Below, piece by piece: positions 1 to 8,746 of a stretch of 64,000 nt of DNA. This stretch comes from Dehalococcoidia bacterium (GTDB lineage: Bacteria > Chloroflexota > Dehalococcoidia > UBA2979), in NCBI GenBank assembly GCA_009692685.1, contig SHYS01000001.1, forward strand, positions 1-64,000, written 5' to 3'. The notes beneath the pieces were generated by a model. That model was not told the origin of the DNA. It worked only from the letters and a program-made list of their open reading frames with translations, and did not search any database. Position 1 is the stretch's first letter. Every line of letters begins with the position of its first letter. The translations under genes and the position numbers were made by a program.

Positions 1-110
1 GGTGAGCCGGTCGAACCACATCGCTCCCTGCAATGATTCGAGCTACCGCTCCGAAGCTGTAACGCGTGTCATCGATGACGGCGTGTGGTTCCCTGCGGCA
101 GGCTCACCAC
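1..110. repeat. Degenerate copies of dispersed repeat family A
   Basis: Bases 1-19 carry a variant of the family A core (GTGAGCCTGTCGAACCAC at its best copies; here one base differs) and bases 85-110 carry the opposite-strand partner, a GTGGTT...CTCACCAC inverted pair around GGCAGGCTCA. Together they form a loose inverted repeat in front of the sortase gene. Better copies lie near 6.3, 10.2, 14.6, 17.2 and 18.2 kb. The left one is cut by the window edge. Confidence 0.5.
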
Positions 111-189
111 GAACGGGGATGGCGCACCACGAACGGACGACCACGCACAAGGCGAGACGAGAGCGTACGAGGGCGGTACGGTAGAAGGG

Positions 190-1047
190 ATGCGTCCGCC
201 CGACCGCACCCCTCGAACCTCGCCGCTGGAGAGCGTCAGACGCTGGTGGTCGACGCAGAGCGGCCCTGCGCGCGCGACAGCCATCGGTGGTGGCGTGATC
301 ATTGTCGGCGCGGTCGTGGGCGTGATCGTGCTGCTGACGAGCTTCAGCGTCGAGGGCGGCAGCGTGAGCGTCCGCAGCGCGAAGGGGCGTGGCATCGTGC
401 AGCCCGCGGCGCCCTCGACGCCCGCGGGCGTGGGGGCACGCGGGCGGAGCGGGGCTCGAGGCGCCGCCGACGAGGCAGACCGCCCGCAGACCGAACTCGA
501 CCCGAAGAGCCGCCTGCCGCTCGTGCGGAGCCTGGAGGGGATGCGCCAGTACGGCGACCCGCCGGGCGCGGACTATGCGCGCCTGAAGATCCCGTCACAG
601 GGCGTGAACGCCGCGGTGGCGGCGCTGAAGGTCGACTCAGACGGCAACATGGGTTCGCCGGCCGGGCCCGCCGATGTGGTCTGGTACAACCTGAGTGTGT
701 GGGGTCTGGGTGGCACGCCGGGCGACGGCGGGAACGCCGTCTTCTCGGCTCACGTGGACTACGACGACGTAGTGCCATTCGCCAACGTCAGCTACCAGGG
801 CGTGGGAGTCTTCTTCAACCTCAGCCGCCTGCAGCAGGGCGACATCATCGAGGTCGAGTACCGCGGCCAGGCGTTGCGTTACGCCGTTGAATGGCGTCGC
901 CAGTTGAGCGAGGACAGCGACTGGACTTCAGTTTTGTCAGCAACTGGTGATCGAGACAGCATTACGCTGATCACATGCAGTGGCGACTTCGACATCAGCA
1001 GACGGACCTACGACAGCCGCACGGTGGTGCGGGCGGTGCGCCTGTAG
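190..1047 (+). CDS. Sortase family transpeptidase (membrane-anchored)
   Basis: Predicted 285-residue sortase, a surface cysteine transpeptidase. An N-terminal membrane anchor lies at about residues 29-53, followed by a low-complexity Gly/Ala/Arg linker to about 110 and the sortase beta-barrel. The expected catalytic residues are visible: His188 in FSAHVDY, Cys263 in LITCSG and Arg277 in SRTVVRA. The arrangement, with Cys in TLITCSG, resembles class E/F-type sortases. The ATG at 190 has an AGAAGGG ribosome site just upstream; an in-frame start at 85 would add a tail overlapping repeat DNA and is less likely. It precedes two thioredoxin-like lipoprotein genes by about 20 bases, so co-transcription is likely. 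No LPXTG-type substrate was recognised in the window. The family call is secure; class and substrate are inference. Confidence 0.85.
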   Translation: MRPPDRTPRTSPLESVRRWWSTQSGPARATAIGGGVIIVGAVVGVIVLLTSFSVEGGSVSVRSAKGRGIVQPAAPSTPAGVGARGRSGARGAADEADRPQTELDPKSRLPLVRSLEGMRQYGDPPGADYARLKIPSQGVNAAVAALKVDSDGNMGSPAGPADVVWYNLSVWGLGGTPGDGGNAVFSAHVDYDDVVPFANVSYQGVGVFFNLSRLQQGDIIEVEYRGQALRYAVEWRRQLSEDSDWTSVLSATGDRDSITLITCSGDFDISRRTYDSRTVVRAVRL

Positions 1048-1067
1048 CCCGTCTGGTACTTCGCCTG

Positions 1068-2192
1068 GTGCCTCGCTCAGCAGGTGCGCTGGCTGTTGCC
1101 ATCGGCGCGCTCACGCTGCTCCTCGGCGCCTGTGGTGACGAGGACAGGGGTGGCGCCTCGACAGCGCCGCCAGCCGTGCCCGGCGGACGCGAGCTCGCGG
1201 GTGTCGAGGGCTGGATCAACACCGCGCCCCTCACCATCGCCGGCGAGCTTGCCGCCAATCGAGTGGTGCTGGTCGACTTCTGGACCTACACCTGCGTGAA
1301 CTGCATTCGCACCCTGCCCTTCGTCGAGGCATGGCACGAGCGTTACGCCGAGTATGGGCTCACCGTCCTCGGCGTCCACACTCCGGAGTTCGAGTTCGAG
1401 GAGCAGCGCCCCAACGTGCTCGCCGCGGTGGAACGCCACGGCCTCCGCTACCCGGTGGCCCAGGACAACGACTACGACACGTGGGACGCCTTCAACAATC
1501 GGTTCTGGCCCGCGAAGTACCTGCTGACGCCCGGACGGGGTGTGAGCTACCAGCACTTTGGCGAGGGGCAGTACGAGGAGACCGAGCTCGCGATCCGCGC
1601 CGCCCTCGAACGCCTCGGCAGAGACCTCTCAAAGGTGCCGCTCGTCGCAGTGAAGGCGCCGGCGGTCGAGTCCGGCGAGGCGGCGCGCCAGACCGTCGAA
1701 CTCTACGGCGGTTACCGCCACAACTTCAGCGGACGGGGTGGCTCTGCCGGCCAGGCGGAGTACTACCTCGAGCCTGACGTCGCGCGTACTTACATCGATC
1801 GCGGGGAGCGGGCACCTAACAAGTGGTATGTGCAGGGCGAGTGGCTGACCGAGGCCGAGTCGATCACTCATAATCTGAAGACGGCGAACTTCGAGGACTA
1901 CATCGCACTGCGCTTTCAGGGTCGCAGCGCGAACGTGGTGCTGCGACCGCAGGGCCGACAACCCTTCGAGGTGCAGGTGGAGCTGGACGGCAGGCCGTTG
2001 ACGCCGGCGGAGGCGGGCGCAGACGTGACGTTCAACGCGGAGGGACGATCGCTCCTGGAGGTGCGTGAGCCGCGCCTGTACAACGTGGTCCAGCTGGACC
2101 GTTTCGCTGAGCGCGACCTCACTCTGCGTGTCAATTCGATCGACTTCGCGGTCTACGCGTTCACGTTCGGCTCGTACACAGAGGGGCCATGA
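1068..2192 (+). CDS. TlpA/DipZ-like thioredoxin-fold lipoprotein
   Basis: Predicted lipoprotein of about 374 residues. A hydrophobic signal ends in a lipobox (LLLGAC) with the lipidated Cys at about residue 22. A thioredoxin-like domain follows, with the redox pair Cys76-Val-Asn-Cys79 in the TYTCVNCIRTLPF context typical of the C-terminal domain of DipZ and related extracytoplasmic thiol oxidoreductases. From about residue 190 there is a second, probably beta-rich, domain also found in DipZ-like proteins. The start is uncertain: GTG 1068 gives a compact signal peptide but has no clear Shine-Dalgarno sequence. Its stop overlaps the next ATG by four bases (ATGA). It likely acts outside the membrane in thiol/disulfide exchange. 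A cytoplasmic-looking paralogue with the same two-domain plan lies at 45.4 kb. Confidence 0.8.
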   Translation: MPRSAGALAVAIGALTLLLGACGDEDRGGASTAPPAVPGGRELAGVEGWINTAPLTIAGELAANRVVLVDFWTYTCVNCIRTLPFVEAWHERYAEYGLTVLGVHTPEFEFEEQRPNVLAAVERHGLRYPVAQDNDYDTWDAFNNRFWPAKYLLTPGRGVSYQHFGEGQYEETELAIRAALERLGRDLSKVPLVAVKAPAVESGEAARQTVELYGGYRHNFSGRGGSAGQAEYYLEPDVARTYIDRGERAPNKWYVQGEWLTEAESITHNLKTANFEDYIALRFQGRSANVVLRPQGRQPFEVQVELDGRPLTPAEAGADVTFNAEGRSLLEVREPRLYNVVQLDRFAERDLTLRVNSIDFAVYAFTFGSYTEGP

Positions 2193-3244
2193 GGCCGGAT
2201 TCGAGCAACCCCATCGGTCGTCACACGAGGCTGGCACTTCTGCGGAGCGGAGCGCTGCTGCTCGTTGTCGCGATCGCGACCTTCGGCAGCGGCTGCGCCG
2301 TGGCGCGCCTGGTGGCGCGTTCGCCTGCGGCGCCGTCGCCGGTCTCTGAGACGACCGTCGTCCCCGGCGGCGTCACCACCATGCTCGTGTCGCCGCGCGG
2401 CGCCCTGGACGGCCCCTATCCGCGCTATCGCGACCTCGAGAGCGGCCTCGGGACCGTGCTCGGTACGCCAGACCTCGGCGTGGGCCGGGGGCAGCGGGTG
2501 TCGTTCGTCCTGTCGGACGCCGAGGGCCTCGTGCGGCTGCCGGTGCTCCAGTTCGACCTGTACCAGTTCAGCGATGGCCCCACTGGCCCCAGCGGCCCTG
2601 CGGTGGCTCACGGTGTGGCGAAGTTCCACTCCTTCCCCGGCGACTCGCGAGGGCTCTACAGCGCCAGTGTGGACCTGCTCACGCCGGGAACGTGGGGTCT
2701 GGGCCTCCGCGTACCGATGTCCGACGGCACCGTCGCCACGACGCTGTTCGCTTTCGAGGTTGTCGCCGACGCGAAAGCGCCGCTGGTGGGTGAGCGCGCG
2801 CCACACAGTCGCAACCGCACGCTGGCCGACGTCGGCTCGCTGGCCGAGCTGAGCACCGGTCCTGCCACGGACCGCGGGTTGTACGAGCGCAGCATCGCGG
2901 CCGCACTCGACGCACACAGGCCGCTGGTCGTCGTGTTCGCGAGTCCCGGGTTCTGTACGAACGCACTGTGCGGCCCGCAGGTCGAGCAGCTGAGCGAGCT
3001 ACATCGCGACTACGCTGGCGCAGCGAACTTCGTGCATGTGGACATCTACGAAAACCCTGCCGCGGTCCGAGCGCGCGGCCTCGATGTCGGTGTGCGCTCG
3101 CCGCTGCTCGCGGAGTGGGGACTCGAGACCGATGAGTGGACGTTCGTCATCGATCGCGCGGGGGTCGTCGTAGCCCGCTTCGAGGGCTTCGCTCCCCGGG
3201 TGGAAGTCGAAGCCGCGCTCCGCGCCATCATCGACAGGAGCTAA
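2189..3244 (+). CDS. Lipoprotein with C-terminal thioredoxin-like domain (CX4C)
   Basis: 351-residue predicted lipoprotein. The signal sequence ends at GSGC (Cys36). A beta-rich middle region (about 60-195) has an unassigned function. The last ~130 residues look like a thioredoxin/Sco-like fold with FCTNALCGPQVEQL, that is Cys256-X4-Cys261, rather than the classic CxxC. The C-terminal segment (VIDRAGVVVARFEG) fits the thioredoxin strand and cis-Pro region. Translationally coupled to the preceding lipoprotein by an ATGA overlap, so the two probably form one periplasmic or extracellular redox unit. The CX4C spacing is seen in some Sco/thioredoxin-like lipoproteins and may bind metal or work as a thiol reductase; that is inference. 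Confidence 0.7.
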   Translation: MRPDSSNPIGRHTRLALLRSGALLLVVAIATFGSGCAVARLVARSPAAPSPVSETTVVPGGVTTMLVSPRGALDGPYPRYRDLESGLGTVLGTPDLGVGRGQRVSFVLSDAEGLVRLPVLQFDLYQFSDGPTGPSGPAVAHGVAKFHSFPGDSRGLYSASVDLLTPGTWGLGLRVPMSDGTVATTLFAFEVVADAKAPLVGERAPHSRNRTLADVGSLAELSTGPATDRGLYERSIAAALDAHRPLVVVFASPGFCTNALCGPQVEQLSELHRDYAGAANFVHVDIYENPAAVRARGLDVGVRSPLLAEWGLETDEWTFVIDRAGVVVARFEGFAPRVEVEAALRAIIDRS

Positions 3245-3393
3245 CGGGCGGCGCCTCGTCAGCATGCTGACTTTCGAAATCAGCGAACGAGTCAAATCGA
3301 GAAGCGGTCCGGCTCCGGGGCCTGAGCTGCACGGCTTTGTGCGTGCGAGCGGTCGCGGCGGAGGCCGCGAGGAACTGTAGTCAGCGCGAATGA

Positions 3394-3485
3394 TGGCGGA
3401 GAGGGTGGGATTCGAACCCACGAGGGGGCGTTAACCTCCTACACGCTTTCCAGGCGAGCCCGTTCAACCGCTCCGGCACCTCTCC
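3394..3485 (-). tRNA. tRNA-Ser (anticodon GGA)
   Basis: Class II tRNA on the minus strand. The acceptor stem GGAGAGG pairs with CCTCTCC, the TTCGAAT T-loop is present, the anticodon loop CTGGAAA gives anticodon GGA, a long variable arm is typical of tRNA-Ser, and 3' CCA is encoded (bases 3394-3396). One U-U mismatch appears in the anticodon stem. Confidence 0.95.
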
Positions 3486-3573
3486 AGGTGGACACTGCGC
3501 GGGCCGAGGGCGCACGAAACCCACTCGAGACCCCGCGCGGCCCTGAGGGGTGGTCAAGCCGGGCAAAGTCGCC

Positions 3574-3660
3574 TGGCGGAGAGGGCGGGATTCGAACCCG
3601 CGAGGCTTATCACCTGCCGCTTTTCGAGAGCGGTGCCTTCAACCACTCGGCCACCTCTCC
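3574..3660 (-). tRNA. tRNA-Ser (anticodon CGA)
   Basis: Second serine tRNA, 88 bases upstream of the first on the same strand. Acceptor stem GGAGAGG/CCTCTCC, anticodon loop CTCGAAA (anticodon CGA, reads UCG), long variable arm, encoded CCA. The two probably share one transcript. The bases between them hold no recognisable SRP RNA or other gene. Confidence 0.96.
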
Positions 3661-3745
3661 ACGGGGCAGTATAGGTTTGGGGAGAGAGGCGAACAAACCG
3701 AGGCGCGAGCGCCCGGGGAACGCCGTCCGCCCGCCGCCGCCGGGC

Positions 3746-4066
3746 CTACTCAGCCTGCGGCGCGGTGGCGAACGGCGAGGCCGGAGCGGATGGATCGACC
3801 GGGGCGTCCTGAGTGCCGCGAGGCCGGACGCGATTGAGGTACTCCTCGTGCAGCTGCTCCTCGGCGCTACGGCGCTCGGCCGTCACATCGGCCAGCACCT
3901 CGCGAATGAGGGCATCGAGGTCGATCAGGCGCTCGCGCAGTTCGTGCACTGGCTCGCGCGCAGCCTCGGGCAGCTCCTCGATGATCCCGGGGTCGTCGAT
4001 GAGCTTCCGTGCGCCGAGGTATGCACCAGTGGCCAGGAGGCCGAAGACGAAGAGTTTGCCGAGCAT
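3746..4066 (-). CDS. Small membrane-associated protein, function unknown
   Basis: 106 residues. A short hydrophobic N-terminus (LFVFGLLATGAYLGARKLI) suggests an uncleaved signal anchor, followed by a charged, probably helical or coiled segment (about 25-85) rich in Glu and Arg, and a Pro/Ala tail. It begins three bases after the stop of the membrane protein at 4070-4471, so the two are almost certainly one operon. I do not recognise the family; the layout resembles YtxH-like envelope proteins only in outline. Confidence 0.65.
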   Translation of the reverse strand: MLGKLFVFGLLATGAYLGARKLIDDPGIIEELPEAAREPVHELRERLIDLDALIREVLADVTAERRSAEEQLHEEYLNRVRPRGTQDAPVDPSAPASPFATAPQAE

Positions 4067-4069
4067 CCG

Positions 4070-4471
4070 TTACTGCTTCCTGCCGCGTCCTGCGAGGCGG
4101 GCGATCGAGGCGAAACCGCGGCGCACGCCTCGAACGGCAGCGATGGCCTTGATGAGCGGGCTGACGGCGTGGTCGGCGTAGAACTCGGAGGCGCCGCGTG
4201 TGTTGCGCGCCGTCTTCAGGAGTTCGTCGAGGGTCGGTCGGAGCGGTTCGTCCATGAGCTGTTCGGCCTTCCTGGCGAGGCTCCGTACGGCGAAGAAGAG
4301 CCCGGATCCGACAGCGATGAGGACCGTGCACAGCAGGATTCCCATGACCCCGTACACAATGACGACGACATCGCGGAAGTCGGCGAGCGTGGGGTCGAAG
4401 TAATAGCCGCCCAGCATCGCGACCACGACCAGCAGCACCACGAACAGCAGCGCCGGTATCGCGACCTTCAT
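4070..4471 (-). CDS. Integral membrane protein, function unknown
   Basis: 133 residues with two predicted transmembrane helices, about residues 5-24 and 36-60, then a basic cytoplasmic tail with amphipathic helices to the end (GRGRKQ). First gene of a tight two-gene minus-strand operon with the small protein at 3746-4066. A purine-rich stretch precedes the ATG. No catalytic motif is visible. Such helical two-pass proteins with a long amphipathic tail are common partners in envelope processes, but no specific role can be assigned. Confidence 0.7.
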   Translation of the reverse strand: MKVAIPALLFVVLLVVVAMLGGYYFDPTLADFRDVVVIVYGVMGILLCTVLIAVGSGLFFAVRSLARKAEQLMDEPLRPTLDELLKTARNTRGASEFYADHAVSPLIKAIAAVRGVRRGFASIARLAGRGRKQ

Positions 4472-4577
4472 TGACTTCCGCCTCCTGTGGGCCCGCCGGC
4501 AGTACCGGAGTTCACGCTACGAGGGTACGGGGGAGCGCCGTGGCGCGACAGAGGCACGCCGCTCCCCCGAAATCGGC

Positions 4578-5684
4578 CTAGCGACGGGACTCCTCAATAG
4601 TGCCTCCGCCGAGCACCTCGCGCCCGTCGAGGGCGTAGAGCACCGCCGCCTGCCCGGGCGCCACCGCGCGCACCGGAGCGTCGAAAGCAAGCTCGAAGCC
4701 CGCATCGTCGCGGTGCGTGACCTGCGCGATCGAGAGATCGGCGTGGTAGCGCACGCGCACGAGGACCGATGCGCCTGCCTCGGGCGAGGCGGCGACCCAG
4801 TGGGGGTCCGAGGCCCGCAGCCAGCTCCGCGCGAGGTCGTCCTGAGCGCCCACGACGACCACGTTCCGCACGGGGTCGAGGGCGGTCACGAAACGCCGCT
4901 CGGGCGGCATTGCTGTCGCCGGGTTCGAAAGATCGAGGCCGCGTCGCTGCCCGACGGTGTAGCGCGAGATTCCCTGATGTGAGCCGAGCTCGTTACCCGC
5001 CTCGTCCTCGATCGTCCCGGGACGCGCTTCGACGCCACGCGCGGCGAGGAGTGAGCGGTAGTCCCCGGACGGTACGAAGCAGATGTCGGCGGAATCGGGC
5101 TTGTCCGCGACCGAGCGCAGGCCGAACTCGGAGGCCAGGCGGCGCGTCTCGCGCTTCGGTAGTCCGCCCAGCGGGAAGAGCGTGCGACCGAGGGCGTCCT
5201 GGTCCAGCGTATAGAGCACGTAGGACTGGTCCTTCGCCTCGTCTTCGGCCGCCCGGAGGCGGAAGACATCGCCGTCGCGCTCCACCGAGGCGTAGTGCCC
5301 CGTAGCGAGGTAGTCGCAGCCCATGGCCAGAGCGCGGTCGAGGAGCGTTGAGAACTTCACATGCTGGTTGCAGGCGAGGCAGGGGTTGGGCGTGCGGCCG
5401 TTCGCGTAGGCGTCCACAAACGGCGAGATCACATCACGTTCGAACTCGCGCTCCATGTTGAGGACGTAGTGCGGGATGCCGATGCGCCGCGCCGCGTCCT
5501 GCGCGTCGCCCACGTCCTCGATCCCGCAGCAGGTGCGCCGCGAAGTCAGCACGAGGTCATCCGCCTCGGTGTAGAGGCGCAGCGTCACGCCCACAACGTC
5601 GTAACCCTGCTGGTGGAGCAACGCCGCGGCCACGGCGGAGTCAACGCCGCCGGACATCGCCACCAGGACTCGAGTGTTGCTCAT
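4578..5684 (-). CDS. mnmA: tRNA-specific 2-thiouridylase MnmA
   Basis: Catalyses sulfur transfer to U34 of tRNA-Lys, -Glu and -Gln. The 368-residue product has the PP-loop ATP motif SGGVDS at residues 11-16, the catalytic Cys105 in [14 protein letters not shown] at about 128-132, and the second essential cysteine Cys202 in [12 protein letters not shown]. Length matches the family. ATG 5684 is preferred over the ATG six codons upstream because it places the PP-loop at the usual distance from the N-terminus. Divergently transcribed from rsfS across a 175-base gap holding a run of ten G. Confidence 0.95.
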   Translation of the reverse strand: MSNTRVLVAMSGGVDSAVAAALLHQQGYDVVGVTLRLYTEADDLVLTSRRTCCGIEDVGDAQDAARRIGIPHYVLNMEREFERDVISPFVDAYANGRTPNPCLACNQHVKFSTLLDRALAMGCDYLATGHYASVERDGDVFRLRAAEDEAKDQSYVLYTLDQDALGRTLFPLGGLPKRETRRLASEFGLRSVADKPDSADICFVPSGDYRSLLAARGVEARPGTIEDEAGNELGSHQGISRYTVGQRRGLDLSNPATAMPPERRFVTALDPVRNVVVVGAQDDLARSWLRASDPHWVAASPEAGASVLVRVRYHADLSIAQVTHRDDAGFELAFDAPVRAVAPGQAAVLYALDGREVLGGGTIEESRR

Positions 5685-5761
5685 GGCGCTCCGATGTCGC
5701 ATTGCAGGCTGAAAGCGCCCGCTAACCCTTGATGCTACTGGCTGGCGAGGGGCGAAGCACC

Positions 5762-5771
5762 GGGGGGGGGG
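5762..5771. repeat. G10 homopolymer
   Basis: Ten consecutive G in the intergenic region between mnmA and rsfS. Such tracts slip during replication and are also prone to sequencing error. It lies about 90 bases before the likely rsfS start and could alter promoter spacing, but no promoter could be fixed here. Confidence 0.6.
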
Positions 5772-5859
5772 GCTCGGTCGATGGCGCCGCTACCCGGTGT
5801 ACACTTAAGGTCACATTACGAGGCACCAGAGCCCTCGCGAGGGCGTTCGGGAGAATCAG

Positions 5860-6213
5860 CTGACCATCGCTCTATCGGGAATTGAGCTGGCCCATCGCGT
5901 CGTCGATGTGCTCGCGGACCACCTGGCCGAAGATATCGTGCTCCTCGACCTGGGGGAACTGACCGCGTTCGCCGACTACTTCGTTATCGCTACGGCCGAC
6001 AACGAACGTCAGATGGCTGCGATCATGGAGGCCCTCGATGAAGCGGCACACGCCGAGGGCGTGCGCTCGCAGGCCGAGGGCGGTCAGGAGAGTGGCTGGG
6101 TGCTCATCGACGTGTCGGGTGTGGTCGTGCACCTCTTCAGTGCGGCGCAGCGCGAGCGCTACGCCCTCGAAACGCTGTGGTCACACGCTCGCGAGGTCGT
6201 TCGAGTCCAGTAG
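5860..6213 (+). CDS. rsfS: Ribosomal silencing factor RsfS
   Basis: Binds ribosomal protein uL14 and blocks subunit joining in starvation or stationary phase. About 117 residues; the family core is clear: AEDIVLLDL, FADYFVIATADNERQM and SGWVLIDVSGVVVHLF. The start is awkward. GTG 5908 would remove the first helix, while homology runs upstream to about 5860 where only CTG (GGGAG eight bases before it) or ATT at 5881 can serve. I chose CTG 5860; a non-canonical start or a lost start codon is possible. No nadD gene, the usual neighbour, is present. Confidence 0.85.
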   Translation: MTIALSGIELAHRVVDVLADHLAEDIVLLDLGELTAFADYFVIATADNERQMAAIMEALDEAAHAEGVRSQAEGGQESGWVLIDVSGVVVHLFSAAQRERYALETLWSHAREVVRVQ

Positions 6214-6261
6214 TGGTCGGCCATTGTTGGCTCGACCAGATTGTCCCGGCGAGGGCGCGTA

Positions 6262-6470
6262 GTCCCCGTTCGTGGTGAGTCTGTCGAACCACACGCCGTC
6301 CTCGATGGTGTACGGGTCGGGTTCGGATGTCCGGCGGGTGCCATCGAGGTCGGCGCGGCCTGCGACAGGTTCAGGCCGAACGGGGACGGCGATGGTCTGC
6401 CGGATGGGCGCAAGGCCTTGCCCACTACACGGAGACGCTTCGCCCTCGGGTGGGCGGGTGAGCGTGCCTC
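6262..6470. repeat. Dispersed repeats: family A pair and family B copy
   Basis: Between rsfS and ricT. Bases 6262-6292 hold a family A copy (CGTGGTGAGTCTGTCGAACC) and about 6361-6383 its degenerate opposite-strand partner (GCGACAGGTTCAGGCCGAACG). About 6405-6470 hold a family B copy: GGGCGCAAGGCCTTGC followed by the ACGGAG-CGCTTCGC tail also seen at 18.4 kb. No gene is visible in these 264 bases. Confidence 0.6.
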
Positions 6471-6477
6471 GCCGCTC

Positions 6478-7614
6478 CTAATCGTCGTTCTCTGGTGCGT
6501 CTGTATCGCCTTCCGATGCAGGCTCCGCGCCGTCCTCGGTGCGGCGGCGGCGGCGGCCACCCCGACGGCCACGACGCCGACGGCGTGGTGCGTCGGGGTC
6601 GACCTCGCCGTCGGCGGAAGCAACTGCGTTCTCGCCCGGCTCCTCGAGGCTGCCCTCGATATCCGCGTCATCCGCAGGCTCAGTCCGCGAGGGAGCGCGC
6701 GTCGAGGTCGGCGTGAGCACGGCGACCAGGTTGTTGTCGAGGCGGGCCTGGCGCTGTCTGATGGGCGCCTCAACCACCTCGTCCAGCTCGGCGGGGCGAA
6801 CCGCTGAGCCGAACTGCGCGCGCAGCGCGTCCGTTGTGATCTCGACGACCTCACCGGTGTTCTCCAGGCGCAGGCGCGCGACGCCGCTGAGCAGGTTGAT
6901 GCTCAGGACGCGGGCGCGGCCGACCGGGGTGGTGACGTTCTTGCCCACCTTGGGCAGCCCGCCGCGCAGTTCGCGGTACTGGTCCACCTCGAACGACAGG
7001 CAGCACAGCAGGCGGCCACAGACCCCCGAGATCTTCGAGGGGTTGGGCGCGAGATCCTGGTCCTTCGCCATCTTGATCGAGATCGCCGGGAACTCCGTCA
7101 TCCACGTCGAGCAGCACAGCGCGAGTCCGCAGACCCCGAGGCCGCCGATCGACTTGGCGCGGTCGCGGTCACCGACCTGCTGGACACGCACATCGCACGC
7201 CAGGAGCTCGGCCGACTGGCGGCGGAGCCACTCGTGGTCGACGCGCTCCGGCGCCGTGAACGCCAGATCGGCACGGTCCCCCGCCAGGTTGTACTCGATG
7301 GAAGCGACGCGGATGCGGGGGTCAGACCGCGTCGCTACGGCCTGCGCGCGCAGGATGTCCTCCAGCGCGCGACGCTTGTTCTCGCGCCACGCCTCGACGT
7401 CCTCCGCGGAAGCCAGTCGGTCGATGACCCGCAGCGGACCGGGGTGCTCCGATGCCACGACCTGGTCCGAGGAGATCACGACCCAGCCGAGGCGCTCACC
7501 GCGTTCCTCGGTCACGATCACGTAGTCACCTACGCCGAGGCGTAGGTCACCTGGTTTGCAGTATGAGACCGGCCCGGCCTCGGCGAAGCGAATGCCGACG
7601 ATGGCATCGTTCAT
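6478..7614 (-). CDS. ricT: PSP1/RicT (YaaT-like) Fe-S regulatory protein
   Basis: 378 residues. The PSP1 domain carries the two signature cysteine clusters GVCGLALCC and GVCGRLLCC (about 160-210) that, in the RicAFT (YlbF-YmcA-YaaT) complex, help hold [4Fe-4S] clusters and steer RNase Y-dependent mRNA processing. The first ~270 residues match the family. The C-terminal ~100 residues are an unusual acidic/basic low-complexity tail with a long Arg/Gly run. It follows holB on the same strand with 19 bases between, the common order holB-ricT in many bacteria. No ricA or ricF is seen here, so partner proteins, if any, lie elsewhere. Confidence 0.9.
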   Translation of the reverse strand: MNDAIVGIRFAEAGPVSYCKPGDLRLGVGDYVIVTEERGERLGWVVISSDQVVASEHPGPLRVIDRLASAEDVEAWRENKRRALEDILRAQAVATRSDPRIRVASIEYNLAGDRADLAFTAPERVDHEWLRRQSAELLACDVRVQQVGDRDRAKSIGGLGVCGLALCCSTWMTEFPAISIKMAKDQDLAPNPSKISGVCGRLLCCLSFEVDQYRELRGGLPKVGKNVTTPVGRARVLSINLLSGVARLRLENTGEVVEITTDALRAQFGSAVRPAELDEVVEAPIRQRQARLDNNLVAVLTPTSTRAPSRTEPADDADIEGSLEEPGENAVASADGEVDPDAPRRRRRGRRGGRRRRRTEDGAEPASEGDTDAPENDD

Positions 7615-7633
7615 GGTGTTACCGCCCGTCCGG

Positions 7634-8746
7634 CTAGGCCGGTCGGGCCTCCTCTCGATCTGCGTTGGTCGGTACGGCGCCCATGCGGGCGCGCGGAACG
7701 TCTAGCAGCATCACCTCGAGGGCGAGCTGCGGGTTGGTGTTATCGAGCAGGTGTTCGCGGGCTGTCTGGACGGCCGCCAGGGCCCGCACCGCCTCGCGAG
7801 GTGTCCACGGGCCCCCTGCGCCCCCCGCGGATCCGGTCTCCACAGACGCATGCAGCGCGTGACGCCACCAGTCGCGCCAGCCATCGAGCGTGGCCAGCAC
7901 GCTCTCGCGTTCGCGGGACCAGCGCCGCCCCAGCGTCGATGCGTAGTCGAAGCGCTCGTTGCGCCCTGCCGCGACGAGCCGCTCGATGTCTGCGGCCGTG
8001 GTCTCGCGCAGCACGGCCAGCGAGGGGTCGCTGAGCATCTGGCGCGCCAATCCATAGCGCCCGCCGGACAGCGTGGCCGCCTCGGTCGCAGCCCCGGGCG
8101 CGACGCCGCCTTCGATAAGCGCCTGTGCGAGGCGGGCGACCGGCAGCGGGCGCAGGGTGAGTTCCTGGCAGCGCGAGCGGATGGTCGGCAGGAGCTCCTG
8201 CACGTCCCCCGCCGTCAGCAGCAGGAGCGCGGTTGAGGGGGGCTCCTCGAGTGTCTTGAGGAGCGCGTGCGCGGCCTCCGTCTGGAGGTCGTCAGCCGCG
8301 TCGATGATGAAGACGCGGTAGGGGGAGCGCAGCGGCGACACCGTCGCCACGCGCTCGAGGCGGCGCACCTGGCAGACGCGCAGGCGCGTCGAGCCGTCGG
8401 CGACGTGGTCCTTGTGATCGCGCTCGTCGCAGATACCGCCGATGGTGATGTGCTCGACGTCTGGCCACGAACCGGCCTCGATCTGGCGGCACGGGCGACA
8501 TTCGAGGCAGGGATCGAGGGCGTCCTCACCGACGCGCGCCTCGCAGCAAAGCGCCTGGGCGAGCCTGCGGGCGAGGGTCGCGCGCCCCACGCCGCGAGGC
8601 CCGGAGAACAGGTAGGCGTGCGACAGGTGGTCGTCACGGATGGCCCGCCGCAACGAGGCGATGGCGTGCTCCTGACCGATCATGCCCCAGGCGGCCGTAT
8701 CGCGCACCGGCGTCGAGGCGAGAGCGTCAGGCTGGTGGGCTGTCAT
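7634..8746 (-). CDS. holB: DNA polymerase III, delta' subunit
   Basis: 370-residue clamp-loader subunit. AAA+ features: GPRGVGRATLARRL (Walker A region with Arg in place of the usual Lys, as expected for a delta' subunit that does not hydrolyse ATP), the four-Cys zinc module (LCC... CLECRPC), VFIIDAADDL and the arginine-finger motif TIRSRCQ. The ATG at 8746 overlaps the lysA stop (TGATG), indicating coupled translation. It sits between lysA and ricT. A much longer in-frame extension upstream is antisense-like shadow over lysA and was discarded. Confidence 0.93.
   Translation of the reverse strand: MTAHQPDALASTPVRDTAAWGMIGQEHAIASLRRAIRDDHLSHAYLFSGPRGVGRATLARRLAQALCCEARVGEDALDPCLECRPCRQIEAGSWPDVEHITIGGICDERDHKDHVADGSTRLRVCQVRRLERVATVSPLRSPYRVFIIDAADDLQTEAAHALLKTLEEPPSTALLLLTAGDVQELLPTIRSRCQELTLRPLPVARLAQALIEGGVAPGAATEAATLSGGRYGLARQMLSDPSLAVLRETTAADIERLVAAGRNERFDYASTLGRRWSRERESVLATLDGWRDWWRHALHASVETGSAGGAGGPWTPREAVRALAAVQTAREHLLDNTNPQLALEVMLLDVPRARMGAVPTNADREEARPA

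Noticed and set aside
3245..3745. SRP RNA or other structured RNA near the tRNA-Ser genes
   Set aside because: No GGTCAGG/GGAA-type SRP core or tmRNA/RNase P motif was found on either strand.
3488..4474. Plus-strand open frame across the tRNA-Ser gene and small membrane genes
   Set aside because: It covers a tRNA gene and is antisense to two genes with membrane helices; no homology visible.
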